NCBI GenBank assembly: GCA_965207495.1
Contig: OZ242287.1
Coordinates: 3,038,001 to 3,102,000, forward strand
Length of the DNA: 64,000 nucleotides
Source: Bin5 sp965207495
GTDB taxonomy: Bacteria > Chloroflexota > Anaerolineae > Caldilineales > Caldilineaceae
Direction of reading: 5' to 3'
The notes under the pieces are model-generated. The model was not told where the DNA came from and searched no databases. It saw only the letters and a program-made list of their open reading frames with translations. This document shows, in pieces, positions 33,823 through 43,001 of the stretch; position 1 is the first letter of the stretch; every line of letters starts with the position of its first letter. Position numbers and translations under genes: made by a program.

Positions 33823-34537
33823 AGCGGTAACCGATGCCCCGAACTGTCAGAATGCGAGTGGGTTGGGCCGGGTCAAATTCGATCTTCTCTCGCAACCAGC
33901 GGATGTGAACGTCAACCGTCCGACTGCCGCCGTCGAAATCCCATCCCCATACTCGTTCCAAAATCAGGCTTCTTCCAAGGGCAATCCCGCGATTGCGAGC
34001 TAAAAACAGGAGCAGCTCAAATTCCTTTGGCTTGAAGGCCAGGACTTCGCCGTCACGCCGTATCTCTCTCCTGCTCTCGTCAATGACCAGTTCGTCAAAC
34101 GCCAAAACCACGCCGCCGTTGGGTGACCCCTGAACCGTCTGGCCTGAACTCTCTATTTCCTCCCGCAACAGTCGAACGCGCCGCAGGTGCGCCTTAACTC
34201 TAGCCAGGAGTTCCCGCATGCTGAACGGCTTTGTCAGGTAGTCGTCTGCCCCAACCTCCAGGCCGACAATCTTGTCCACCTCTTCGTCTTTGGCCGTCAA
34301 CATCAGAATCGGCAAACTCATTTCTTGGCGCAGTATTCGGCAGACCTCAAAGCCATCCAGGCCCGGCAACATGACGTCAAGGATTACCAGGTCGGGCTTC
34401 TCTTCCCTGGCGGTAGAAAGTGCCTCTATACCGTCCGAAGCGGTGACTACGTCGTAACCCTGCTTCTCGAGACTGTACGTCAATGTCTCAAGCAGTGTCT
34501 GTTCGTCCTCTACGATCAGCAGTCTGGTCTTGTTCAA
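33812..34537 (-). CDS. phoP: OmpR/PhoB-family response regulator
   Basis: 241 residues from TTG 34537. The receiver domain has acidic residues in LLIVEDE, phosphoacceptor Asp54 in LVILDVMLPG and Lys in YLTKPFS. The C-terminal winged helix is of the OmpR/PhoB type (FKPKEFELLLFLARNRG and SRTVDVHIRWLREKIE). TTG is chosen because GGAAGGA at 34546-34552 lies 8 nt upstream and MNKTRLLIVEDE fits the family start; an ATG at 34564 is in frame. It overlaps phoR by 11 nt. It is expected to bind the 11-bp repeats proposed here. The name phoP/phoB is by context. Confidence 0.92.
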   Translation of the reverse strand: MNKTRLLIVEDEQTLLETLTYSLEKQGYDVVTASDGIEALSTAREEKPDLVILDVMLPGLDGFEVCRILRQEMSLPILMLTAKDEEVDKIVGLEVGADDYLTKPFSMRELLARVKAHLRRVRLLREEIESSGQTVQGSPNGGVVLAFDELVIDESRREIRRDGEVLAFKPKEFELLLFLARNRGIALGRSLILERVWGWDFDGGSRTVDVHIRWLREKIEFDPAQPTRILTVRGIGYRFDG

Positions 34538-34656
34538 GGCGTGAGTCCTTCCGACCTCTCCCATTCGACGACGCCCTTAATCTCCTCGGACCTCATCCTG
34601 AATCCTGACGCGAGTCCGGCCTGTCTTACGCCTTCTCTGCGTCAGTTGCCACGACT

Positions 34657-36333
34657 CTAATGCAGGACCACGCTTTCGCGCAAAGTCCCGGCGCGGTCGC
34701 TCAGGACCTGGACCCCTAGCTCGACGCCTGCAGGACCGCGAAGCACCCACTCCGCCCATGCGCGGTTGTAGGTCGGGCTTGCCGCGTAGATAGACGTGAC
34801 TGAAAGCCTGCCGCTGCGGCCCTCTAGATGGCCCAACTCTGTCTTCGCCTGCCCACTGGTCAGGCTTACACCGTCAGGAAGTTCCAACTCGACACGCACC
34901 GGCCGCGCCGCTTCCCGTTTTCGCCCTTGGGCACTCGTATAAGTCGGCAGAAACCCGCTGTTCTCCACCACCAGCCGCAGGCGATAGTCCCCCTCATCCG
35001 TAAGTCGTTCTACCGCCAGGGTATGAATTGTGATTCTCGGCAACATGTCCGCCAGTGACATTGCGAATGTCGTGTTCCTTTCCGCCTCTTCGCCAACTAA
35101 GCTGCGAGGCGGATTCGTCCATGTGTACATCTGCTTATATCCGCCGATCTCAACCGGCCCAAGCTGTGGATGCTCGAACCGATACCAGTCCACAAGCGGC
35201 GGTTCATCTCCGTTTTCTTCCAACCACCTCAAGATCTTCAGGTCTTCCTCGTGCGGATGCTTTCGGAACCAGCCAATGAAGTCCCTGTCCTTGATCCCCG
35301 CCCTGCCCGGCAAGTCCCACAACTCAATTGTGAACGAAAACATCCCCAGGTAATCGTAAACCCAATCGTCAAATGAGCCCGTCGTAACTTCCTTGGGATG
35401 ATAGCGGAAACCGTGATACACCGACACACAGGGATATCCTGTCAGCTCCTTCCCCCGGGTGCCCATAAGTTCAAACACCCAGAGGTCGCCCGTCTCCATC
35501 TTTTCGTCCGGCCTAGTACTGTATGGCCGCAGAATGACCCCGCTTTGCGTGTGATAGGTAATCGCCACATTGATGTTATTGTGCCGGCTGATAAAGTCCA
35601 CAGCCGCCCGAATCTCCACCTCCGAAGCCGGATACGGACCCGCGCCAGACTGTGTCGACTCCGGCTGCCATTCAAACGGGAAGTTGCGGTTGAAGTCGAG
35701 GTTCTGTAGCGGCTTGGCCAGCTTGATCTCCACACCATCGAACGCTTCAAGCCGGCCTTCAGGCAACAGCCTGTAGTAGGTCCCCCCATGTTCGTCCGGA
35801 CCCCGCTTTTCCATAAGGCGAACGTCCAGCGAGCTGACCTTCCAGTCGCCATTGGGGTCGCGTAACCGCATCTGCAGTATGCGGCCGTCGCCATCAATGT
35901 CCTCTTCATGCAACCCCGCTAGGGGTTCGGAAAAAGGAAAGGGCCGAGTCCCGGATCGCACATACTTCGGGCTATCGGATAGCGCTAAGGCTGCCCCGTC
36001 GGGATTCAGCCGCGGCACAATGTAAAACGCAACGGTGTCCAGCAACCGCGTACATCGTTCGTCGCTGCCGTACCCCGTCAGGAGCGTGTGGGCGATGTGC
36101 AAGGCCACCGTCGTGCCGGCCACCTCTGTTGCATGGATGTTGGAATCGATCCAGATTGCTGGCTTGTCTTCGTCTCGACCGGTGTCTTGATTGGTCAAAA
36201 TCAGTAGATTGATCGCCTGGTTCTCATGACTTCTGCCCAATTCAACTGCCTTGGCCAGCCGCGGATAATCGCCAGTCCACCCCTGCAGAACTGTCTCGAC
36301 CTCATCGTTTGCGAAGTAGCGGTTAAAGTCCAT
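34657..36333 (-). CDS. M14-family zinc carboxypeptidase
   Basis: 558 residues. Zinc ligands His67 and Glu70 lie in IHATEVAG and the third ligand in TYHTQSG. The catalytic Glu is in TIELWDLPG. RNFPFEW and PRLNPDGA are also typical of M14. The C-terminal 130 residues look like a beta-sandwich (VRVELELPDGVSLTSGQAKTEL). No signal peptide is visible, so it is probably cytoplasmic. It likely trims peptides and lies next to an M20 peptidase in the same direction. Confidence 0.9.
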   Translation of the reverse strand: MDFNRYFANDEVETVLQGWTGDYPRLAKAVELGRSHENQAINLLILTNQDTGRDEDKPAIWIDSNIHATEVAGTTVALHIAHTLLTGYGSDERCTRLLDTVAFYIVPRLNPDGAALALSDSPKYVRSGTRPFPFSEPLAGLHEEDIDGDGRILQMRLRDPNGDWKVSSLDVRLMEKRGPDEHGGTYYRLLPEGRLEAFDGVEIKLAKPLQNLDFNRNFPFEWQPESTQSGAGPYPASEVEIRAAVDFISRHNNINVAITYHTQSGVILRPYSTRPDEKMETGDLWVFELMGTRGKELTGYPCVSVYHGFRYHPKEVTTGSFDDWVYDYLGMFSFTIELWDLPGRAGIKDRDFIGWFRKHPHEEDLKILRWLEENGDEPPLVDWYRFEHPQLGPVEIGGYKQMYTWTNPPRSLVGEEAERNTTFAMSLADMLPRITIHTLAVERLTDEGDYRLRLVVENSGFLPTYTSAQGRKREAARPVRVELELPDGVSLTSGQAKTELGHLEGRSGRLSVTSIYAASPTYNRAWAEWVLRGPAGVELGVQVLSDRAGTLRESVVLH

Positions 36334-36411
36334 GACTTACGCGGCCCCAGAGGCAGTGACAAACAGGGTTCGTCCCATACCAACATCCGAATTCTATCGA
36401 TTCTATCTGCT

Positions 36412-37572
36412 TCACGTCGTAAGCTCCATTAGAAGGGCAGTCAGCAGACCCGCCCTCTCGCCAATCTTGTCTACTTCTATGTGTTCATGGTCGGCGTGCG
36501 CGCCGTGCCCTGGGATTCCCAGACCGTCCAACGTAGGCACGCCCAGTGCCCCCGTCAGGTTGCCGTCGCTCCCTCCCCCTGTTCCGGCTTCTTGCAGGTC
36601 CAAGCCAAGCGTCCGGCCGATGGCCTTGGCCTGTTCAAAGGGTGACCCCGTGACAGACCTCTCCAACGGGGGACGATTCACGCCGCCGGTCACCTCAAGT
36701 TCAGTTCCCATAACGCAGGGGTCGAGGCCCATTACCTCTTTGTTGACACGCGCCATCTCAGCACCCGTCCACGCCCGAACATCCACGAGTGCTTCTGCGT
36801 GCGCAGCAACCACATTGGGGCGCGTCCCTGCCGCAACAACCCCAACATTTACCGTCGTTCCCGCCCCAAGATCCGTCAGACGGTGCAAAGCCAGGACCTG
36901 GTGTGCTAGTTCCTGAACTGCGCTGATGCCCTTCTCCGGTTCCACACCCGCGTGCGCCGCCCGTCCCGTAATCGAAAGCGCATAGTGGGCCCCGCCCTTG
37001 CGGGTCGTTTTGAGTACACCGCCGGGGAGCGGCGGCTCCAGCACCAGGACGTAAGCGGACCGCCGCGCCTCTTCTTCAATCAACGCCCGCGAGGTCTGAC
37101 TTCCGACCTCCTCATCCGATGTCGCAAGTACAGTAACCGGCCGCGGCAGCCGCAAATTCAGGCTCTGAACACCCCGGAGCACGTACTCTACTAAGGCCAG
37201 ACTTGATTGCATGTCGAATATTCCGGGCCCGTAAGCCCAACCCTGGTCATCCACTCGGAATGGATGCGTCTCCAGGGAGCCGACGGGCCAGACCGTGTCG
37301 TGATGGCACAGTAATAACGCCGGCGCAGACGCCGGCTGGGCAACATACTCGCCATTCTGGAAACGGGCGCGCAGGTGGTTTCCTCGCGTCTGATTGTGGA
37401 GAATCTCCGTTTCCAAACCGGCTGCAGAAAAGCGTTCACCCAGTCTGGCTGCAAATGCATCCAGCCGGTCCTTGTCGTCGGTTGGTGTCTCTTCCTCAAC
37501 GTGCTCCCTGATCGTTTCAAGAATCTGCGGTTCCTGTTCTTTGAAAAAGGGGATCAGCTGGCGGGGATTCAT
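36412..37572 (-). CDS. M20-family metallopeptidase (carboxypeptidase G2-like)
   Basis: 386 residues. Metal and catalytic motifs are LCHHDTVWP, YGPGIFDMQ, TSDEEVGS (catalytic Glu pair), LEPPLPGG, GGGSDGN and the final His in GAHADHEHIEV. The dimerisation domain sits around TGRAAHAGVEPEKG. The HHDT and GIFDMQ text matches the glutamate carboxypeptidase/CPG2 group, which removes C-terminal acidic residues. AGGAG lies 6 nt before the ATG. Probable peptide or folate-like conjugate hydrolase. Confidence 0.92.
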   Translation of the reverse strand: MNPRQLIPFFKEQEPQILETIREHVEEETPTDDKDRLDAFAARLGERFSAAGLETEILHNQTRGNHLRARFQNGEYVAQPASAPALLLCHHDTVWPVGSLETHPFRVDDQGWAYGPGIFDMQSSLALVEYVLRGVQSLNLRLPRPVTVLATSDEEVGSQTSRALIEEEARRSAYVLVLEPPLPGGVLKTTRKGGAHYALSITGRAAHAGVEPEKGISAVQELAHQVLALHRLTDLGAGTTVNVGVVAAGTRPNVVAAHAEALVDVRAWTGAEMARVNKEVMGLDPCVMGTELEVTGGVNRPPLERSVTGSPFEQAKAIGRTLGLDLQEAGTGGGSDGNLTGALGVPTLDGLGIPGHGAHADHEHIEVDKIGERAGLLTALLMELTT

Positions 37573-37644
37573 AGCAAACTCCTGCTGAAAAATGCGTGTT
37601 CAACTAGTAAGCGTTCTGCCAAATAAAACGTGTGGCCGATGGCT

Positions 37645-38151
37645 CTAGCGTCCAAAACCAAATTCAACGGCGCTGAAGAAAAGCGGTACCATCACCACAG
37701 CACCTGCAAGAATTGCGCCAATCTCAAGGTAGACCCACCCCTGCGCCACCCGCAGCAGTACTCTCCTGCCGTCAGTTTCAGCGCGCTCCCTCGAAGTGCA
37801 AATATACCTGACTATGTGCTGCTCTTCAGGTCTTACCGGCTCTAGCGGCTGAACTGTCCAGCCGGCCTGCTGAAAGACTCCAGGGAAGGATGTCACAAAA
37901 CGGTGGGCGCCATATCCAAACGGCAGCAGGATGAGTACGACGTAGGCGAGTGCGCCCAGAAGGATATCTATGGACCGCGTCTGAAATGGGCTTAGGATTC
38001 TGAACAGGTCCAGCCAAAACCACCCTATGAAGAAAATCGCGGGTGCCGACAGTGCCCAATGACCCCATCCCCCTGCGCCGGGCGTCGCCTCGACTAGATG
38101 GGCCCTCACCTTCTGTCGCCCCTTCTTTTTGGGTTCTGCGTCGGTTGTCAT
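37645..38151 (-). CDS. Small membrane protein, unknown function
   Basis: 168 residues. A basic N-terminus (PKKKGRQKVR) is followed by three hydrophobic segments around residues 33-52, 64-84 and 143-162, with a soluble loop of about 50 residues that contains RPEEQHIVRYICTSRE. I recognise no family and no clear ribosome site. It lies between an M20 peptidase and a NYN RNase, all on the minus strand. Confidence 0.6.
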   Translation of the reverse strand: MTTDAEPKKKGRQKVRAHLVEATPGAGGWGHWALSAPAIFFIGWFWLDLFRILSPFQTRSIDILLGALAYVVLILLPFGYGAHRFVTSFPGVFQQAGWTVQPLEPVRPEEQHIVRYICTSRERAETDGRRVLLRVAQGWVYLEIGAILAGAVVMVPLFFSAVEFGFGR

Positions 38152-38262
38152 GGGGACGCACCAGCGACGCGCAAAAAGCCAGGCATCATCGGCCTACTCA
38201 CCTGCGTAATCCATTCGTTGGGGAGTACTGATATCTCAAATCCCGCTGAAGATGTGTCTTGT

Positions 38263-38922
38263 TTAGCGTCTGCGCTGCTTGCCCTTTAATCTCTTGCGAA
38301 GAGCCTCTGTGTCCCGCGAAAACGCGCCACGGCTCGGCGAAGGCGCACGACGTTCCACCCGTGCCGGTCGCTTGGGCCTCGCATCTGAAGGTCCAAATAC
38401 GTCCATCCATTCAGTAACTTCTGAGTCAGACAGACTCACGTGACTTTCCTCGCCTTCTTCAGCCGGCAAGCCGTCCTCCCCTTTCCCATCGGGGCCTCCG
38501 GACCCCGGACGCGACGCGCCGACATGGGCCGCGTCATGGCGCCCCCGGCGACTTTCCATTCGCTGAACGAACTCCTCCGCCTCCCACGTTTCAATGTCGT
38601 ACAGTTTTGCTTCTTGGCGCAACGCCCAATCGTTTGTCACCACGATCAACCCTTGCGGTCGCCGCTGGATACGACGCCTGATCCAGTCGTCAGCTTCCTG
38701 CGGGTTCCGTGCAAAGATGACCTCAACGCCCCCGCCGCTCAGTTCCCGCGAAGCCCCCCCGACAATGCCCCTATCAAAGATCACGGTCATCTTTCCTCTA
38801 TAGTTGCTTCGCCAAACGCGCAGGCGCGATACGAACAGCTCCTCATCGTTTTCGTCCTGTAAGCTGATATTTTCCAGGACTCCCGATCCGATTACATTGT
38901 GGCCATCTATTAGTAATGACAC
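38263..38922 (-). CDS. NYN-domain (YacP/Rae1-like) ribonuclease
   Basis: 219 residues from a GTG start. The PIN-like NYN core reads LLIDGHNVIGS, then KMTVIFDRGIVG, NPQEADDWIRRRI and LIVVTNDWALRQEA. These supply the acidic residues expected at Asp6, Asp50, Asp78 and Asp97. YacP/Rae1 enzymes in Bacillus cleave mRNA in a ribosome-dependent manner. The C-terminal 90 residues are charged and end in an Arg/Lys-rich tail (LRKRLKGKQRRR) that could bind RNA. The extension is longer than in Rae1. Confidence 0.85.
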   Translation of the reverse strand: MSLLIDGHNVIGSGVLENISLQDENDEELFVSRLRVWRSNYRGKMTVIFDRGIVGGASRELSGGGVEVIFARNPQEADDWIRRRIQRRPQGLIVVTNDWALRQEAKLYDIETWEAEEFVQRMESRRGRHDAAHVGASRPGSGGPDGKGEDGLPAEEGEESHVSLSDSEVTEWMDVFGPSDARPKRPARVERRAPSPSRGAFSRDTEALRKRLKGKQRRR

Positions 38923-38965
38923 GTGTTGTCTCGCTGAGTTCTGTTCTGAAGAAAAGCCCAGACTG

Positions 38966-39982
38966 CTATTCCTCGCGCCAGTGGATTCCTGGGCTGTGCC
39001 GATTCCTCCGGCGCCACAGCAGGCCCACGGGATAGCCAGCTATCTTCGCCGCGTCGCCTACCAGCCGAACGACCGGCACCAAGGCGGCAGCCTGGATCCA
39101 CTCTAAGAGTGGGAGATCTTTCGCCAACCGCCGCAGTCGCCACCAGGGCCGTGCGCAATTGACGATTCCTCCAGCCATCAGACCAAGCACACCCAACCAT
39201 CGCGCCTCCTGTCCCCATAACGCGTGGCTAAGTAGCGCAGGAATTAGAATCAGATAAGTAGCATAGCGGACAGCATGCCGCAACCGCCACAGGTCCGCCT
39301 TCCCATCACCCCTTGCGTACCGGTAGTACTGCTGCCAGAATGACTTCAACTCAGTCCGGGGACGAAAGTATGCGATAGCCCGCGGCGCCCAGGCAAATGC
39401 AGAAACCTTTGCCTCAGAGAGTATCCGAAGATCAAAGACCAGGTCCTCACAGTAGTCGAGCCATTCAGGATACCCGCCGACCCGCTGCCACAACGCCTTT
39501 GTGTACGCAACCGAACGGCTGCTGGGCAGGAAACGAGAGGGCTCAATCTCCTCCACCAGAGGCAAAACAGTGGCGCCCATTGCCACCTGGAACGGGCCTG
39601 AAACCTCCGCCGCAAAGAAACCGCCCACGGCCTCTACACTGCACTCCGTGGTATTTTCCTTCTCCTCAAAGGGCGCAATCAGCTGCTCCAACCAGTCGGG
39701 GTCCAGTCTTACGCCGGCATCCGTGCAGGCTATAACAGTCCCGTTTGCCTCAGTGACCGCGCGATTGCGCCCCTGGCTGATGTTTGCACCCTGATTGGCG
39801 ACAATTCGCAGTCCAGGCACTCTGCCAACGTATTCCTCTAGATGGGCGACAGTGTCGTCTACGCTGCCTCCATCGCAGATAACAATCTCATCGGGCTGAC
39901 GTGTCTGATACAGAAGGGAATCCATCAGCGTCCTGATGTTATCCCCCTCATTGTAGACCGTGGCGACGACCGAAACTCGCAT
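38966..39982 (-). CDS. GT2-family glycosyltransferase
   Basis: 338 residues. The GT-A fold opens SVVATVYNEGDNIRTL, with DEIVICDGGSVDDT. The metal-binding motif reads TDAG rather than DxD, as in many GT2 members, and the acceptor-site acid lies in YCEDLVFDLR. Two hydrophobic segments near the C-terminus (ATYLILIPALLSHALW, WLGVLGLMAGGIV) suggest membrane attachment. Probable role in cell-surface polysaccharide or glycolipid synthesis. Start ATG without a clear ribosome site. Confidence 0.88.
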   Translation of the reverse strand: MRVSVVATVYNEGDNIRTLMDSLLYQTRQPDEIVICDGGSVDDTVAHLEEYVGRVPGLRIVANQGANISQGRNRAVTEANGTVIACTDAGVRLDPDWLEQLIAPFEEKENTTECSVEAVGGFFAAEVSGPFQVAMGATVLPLVEEIEPSRFLPSSRSVAYTKALWQRVGGYPEWLDYCEDLVFDLRILSEAKVSAFAWAPRAIAYFRPRTELKSFWQQYYRYARGDGKADLWRLRHAVRYATYLILIPALLSHALWGQEARWLGVLGLMAGGIVNCARPWWRLRRLAKDLPLLEWIQAAALVPVVRLVGDAAKIAGYPVGLLWRRRNRHSPGIHWREE

Positions 39983-40243
39983 CAGAGTCTGTTAAACCGC
40001 CCGTAGACGGGGATGTTACGACCCCAGCCGGGCCCAAACAAGGCGCGCCATGCAAAGGCGCGCAAACTCTCACCAACAATGTCTGTTCCGGTCTGGAACT
40101 CCTTGCTCTCGGTCGGGCTCCGCTGACCCTGACACTGTCGAACTGACCTGTCTCTTCTCAACTTCGCAGGCCCCGGCTTGAAAGAAGTGATTCCACAAAA
40201 AAGCACTTCGGTCCCCTTCAGTGCAGGGCCCCCTTCGCGCGGC

Positions 40244-40795
40244 TCAGTTAACTCGGGGCTGAAGAAGCCCGTAGTTCCCGTCTCGACGACCGTACACGAT
40301 GTTCAGGGAACGAGTGTCTACATTGTGAAAGACAAAGAAGTCATGGCCGAGCAGTTCCATCTGTTCCACCGCCTCCTCAGGCAACATCGGCTCAGCGACA
40401 AACTGCTTGGTCCTGACAATTCTCACCATGTCATCGGGCAACTCCGTGGCCGAAAGCTCCACTGCCGCGGCGGCTGCCGCGGCATCACGCCTCCTGCTCT
40501 TGAAACGTCGCCCTTTGAATCGTTCTATCTGGCGATACATCTTGTCGGCAATGGCGTCAACAGACGCGAACAGGTCTTCGCTGGACTCCTCCGCACGCAA
40601 AATCTGTCCGCTGGCCCATATCGTCAATTGCGCTGTATACCGGTCTGCTGCCGCCCGAGTCTCACTACGTACCAGTTCTGCTCTGGCCTCCCTGATCTGC
40701 GGCAAATACTTTTCCAGCCTGCCCACCTTCTTCTCAACGTAATCCTGAACTCGGTCGGATATTACGACATTTCTTCCGTGGACCGTCAGGTTCAT
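40244..40795 (-). CDS. hpf: Ribosome hibernation promoting factor, long form
   Basis: 183 residues. The S30AE domain (MNLTVHGRNVVISDRVQDYV, KVGRLEKYLP) covers the first 100 residues. An Ala-rich linker leads to the dimerisation domain (VRTKQFVAEPMLPEEAVEQM, FFVFHNVDTRSLNIVYGRRD). Long HPF dimerises 70S ribosomes into 100S particles in stationary phase. AGGGAG lies 6 nt before the ATG, and a leader of about 118 nt separates it from comF, so it may have its own promoter. Confidence 0.96.
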   Translation of the reverse strand: MNLTVHGRNVVISDRVQDYVEKKVGRLEKYLPQIREARAELVRSETRAAADRYTAQLTIWASGQILRAEESSEDLFASVDAIADKMYRQIERFKGRRFKSRRRDAAAAAAAVELSATELPDDMVRIVRTKQFVAEPMLPEEAVEQMELLGHDFFVFHNVDTRSLNIVYGRRDGNYGLLQPRVN

Positions 40796-40913
40796 GCGAT
40801 TCTCCCTTCATTCTATATTGAAATACTCGCTAGAGTCCCGGTAAATGCGGAGATATGGACGCCTCTGTCGGTATTTGACTCAACCCTGCGTCACCTGAGA
40901 TGCTCAGCCTAAG

Positions 40914-41666
40914 CTAGCTTGTCGCAGGTGTCGCCAGCGCAAGCCCATAAACAGATTCCGCGCCGGCTTCGCGCAGAACATAAGCGCACTCCCGCATCGT
41001 CGCACCTGTTGTAAAGACATCATCCACAAGCAGTAAGACATTGCCAGCCACTAGCCTCGAATCTGCCCTAAACCTGCCTTTCACATTCTCGGCCCGCTCT
41101 GAAGGTGAAAGACCTACCTGCGAACTGGTCGCCTCAAACCGCTCGATAGCGCCGTCAAGTACCCGCGTCTTCGACTCTGACGCAAGAGCGGCCGCCAACA
41201 ACCTGGCCTGATTGTATCCTCGCTCCAAAAACTTGTCCCTGTGCAGAGGGACAGGAACAACGCCATCCAGCCTTCCCATGATGGCAGGCCAGGGCGCCTC
41301 TGCAGTCACAGCCCGCAAGTAGCGGCCCAGGTTGGTACCCAACTGACTTTCGTCATCGTACTTGAATGCATGGATTACCCGCTGAAAGGGACCCTCGTAG
41401 AGCGCCGCGACCTCAACCCGTCCAAGGGCATCGTTGCAGCCTGGACAAGGTAACCCGAGCCCCTTCACATCTCCTGCCAGCGCCAAACCACACCGTTGGC
41501 AGACTCGCCTTGATGGAGCGGGCAACACCTGCTGCGCACAGAAGTCGCAAAACAACTGGCCGTACCGCAAGCAACCGATGCATCGGGGAGGAAAAACAAG
41601 GTCGAGCAGGTAGAAACCGATTCCCTTAACTCTCTCCAGGCTGGTCCTATTTCTATAGGAAATCAT
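40914..41666 (-). CDS. comF: ComF-family phosphoribosyltransferase-like protein
   Basis: 250 residues. Two zinc-type Cys pairs occur at the N-terminus (PPRCIGC with FCDFC, then CQRCG and CPGC). The PRPP-binding loop reads LLLVDDVFTTGATM, and the ComF pattern RGYNQARLLA is present. ComF is needed for DNA uptake in competent bacteria, with an unclear biochemical role. ATG 41666 overlaps the prepilin stop by 14 nt, implying coupling. Confidence 0.92.
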   Translation of the reverse strand: MISYRNRTSLERVKGIGFYLLDLVFPPRCIGCLRYGQLFCDFCAQQVLPAPSRRVCQRCGLALAGDVKGLGLPCPGCNDALGRVEVAALYEGPFQRVIHAFKYDDESQLGTNLGRYLRAVTAEAPWPAIMGRLDGVVPVPLHRDKFLERGYNQARLLAAALASESKTRVLDGAIERFEATSSQVGLSPSERAENVKGRFRADSRLVAGNVLLLVDDVFTTGATMRECAYVLREAGAESVYGLALATPATS

Positions 41667-41892
41667 CACGGCCGACAACTGGTACGAGCCAAAGTATCAG
41701 GAACGGTGCTTCAAGGAACGCCCCATCTGTAGTCGGAAACCAGCGCTGGAGTACGTCGTTGATCAAGGTTCGCAGGTCGTTGCCCAATATCAGCAAAATA
41801 GACAGAAGGACAATTGACACCAGGATCAAGATTATTGCGTATTCGACGAAACTCTGGCCGCCCCGACCTGGCGAAGATCTGAAAATCGACAT
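41653..41892 (-). CDS. Flp-type IVb prepilin-like protein
   Basis: 79 residues. A short basic leader with GRGGQSFVEYAIILILV matches the prepilin pattern of Flp/Fap pilins: Gly-rich cleavage site, Glu at +5 of the mature form, long hydrophobic helix. A Pro/Trp-rich tail (FPTTDGAFLEAPFLILWLV) follows. GGGAGAG lies about 7 nt before the ATG. Its stop overlaps comF. No tad/flp assembly genes lie in the window, so the pilus machinery must be elsewhere. Confidence 0.75.
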   Translation of the reverse strand: MSIFRSSPGRGGQSFVEYAIILILVSIVLLSILLILGNDLRTLINDVLQRWFPTTDGAFLEAPFLILWLVPVVGRDDFL

Positions 41893-42166
41893 ATGCGCAC
41901 TCTCCCCTGTCGCACTGCGAGCACTGCGCGAAAACCCGAACTGATCCAATCTCACAACGCCTTTTCTGCCACCCTATTCTTACGGAAATTGGCAAGAAAC
42001 GCAATTTCCTTACGGCCCAAGTCTCTCTGCTCTGACACCTGTGACGCCCAATGAACCCGTCACAATGACGTTCATCCGAATGGAGCGTCGTGCAGTAGTG
42101 ATCTGAGACAAAGCAGCACCATCACTGGCTGCCCGGCTCCTAAGAGCACACTCAAAAAATAAAATT

Positions 42167-42187
42167 GCATTATATTTAGTATAATGC
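42167..42187. promoter_or_regulatory. AT-rich inverted repeat with consensus -10 hexamers
   Basis: GCATTATA (42167-42174) and TATAATGC (42180-42187) form an inverted repeat around TTTAG. Each arm holds a TATAAT hexamer, one per strand. No matching -35 boxes are at 16-18 nt. It may be an operator or back-to-back promoters for the prepilin-comF unit. Confidence 0.4.
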
Positions 42188-42413
42188 CCACGTGGCGCAT
42201 CCCGACCCATCTCTGTTCCCGGTCCAGACCAGGTGTCACCCAAATAGCAAGAATGTCCAGGCTGTTCTGCCAGCCCTCATGCAACTGAGAACACCCCCGA
42301 CTTTGGCCAATGCCGCCCACAAAAAAAGCTCTCCGCGCTCTCGATCCAGCGTGCGAAATGTTACCCACAGGACACGCCGAAACTACAAATCCCTGTACTG
42401 TCCATCTGACCCC

Positions 42414-42689
42414 TTTCGAGAGCTTCCCAGAGCAGAGAAATTACACATCCACTGTGTAATTCTTTCCCCCGTTTCCTTCCCGTTGCGATAGCCTTCCAGA
42501 GCAGAGAAATTACACATCCACTGTGCAATTCTTTCCCCCGCTTCCTTCCCTTTTCGAGAGCTTCCCAGAGCAGAGAAATTACACATCCACTGTGCAATTC
42601 TTTCCCCCGTTTCCTTCCCTCTGCGAGAGCTTCCCAGGGCAGAGAAAATACACATCCACTGTGTAATTCTTTCCCCCGCTTCCGTTCTC
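42414..42689. repeat. 69-bp tandem repeat, four copies
   Basis: Units at 42414, 42483, 42552 and 42621 have exactly 69-bp period and differ by a few substitutions. Each carries a short inverted repeat, AATTACAC and GTGTAATT around 7 nt in copies 1 and close variants in the others. A Glu/Lys-like coding frame exists on the minus strand, but no start signal supports it. Confidence 0.95.
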
Positions 42690-42971
42690 AGATCTCCGTT
42701 CTGAGTGTGATTCAGTGCCGAGAATACCCGGTCTGACCGTTCCCGCCGCTTGCTCTGCTGACCCCATGACTCCCTGTTGGAATCTTCTGCCAACGGTCTG
42801 TCACGCAGACAAAATAATGAACGCAACCCTCAAATATTCGCGTTGAGCGCTCTGGGAGAAAACAAAATCCCGGTCACTCGGAATGACCGACTGCCCACCC
42901 CGGTCAACAACCCCAAAGACGAAAGCGCACTTTCGCGTAATCCTGACTGCGCCAGGAATTCTGAAAGGTTC

Positions 42972-43001
42972 TTGCTTCGAAAGATAAAGGGGTGATATGA
43001 T
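42972..43001 (+). promoter_or_regulatory. Possible promoter of the zinc-ribbon protein gene
   Basis: TTGCTT (42972-42977) and TATGAT (42996-43001) with 18-nt spacing, about 285 nt before the start at 43288. The -10 box matches at five of six positions, the -35 box at three. Confidence 0.3.

Noticed and set aside
42414..42689. CRISPR array
   Set aside because: The 69-bp units are contiguous with no unique spacers, and no cas genes are present.
42361..42826. Minus-strand Cys/Trp-rich repeat protein genes over the 69-bp array
   Set aside because: No ribosome site, overlapping open frames in more than one phase, and abrupt loss of coding character outside the repeats.
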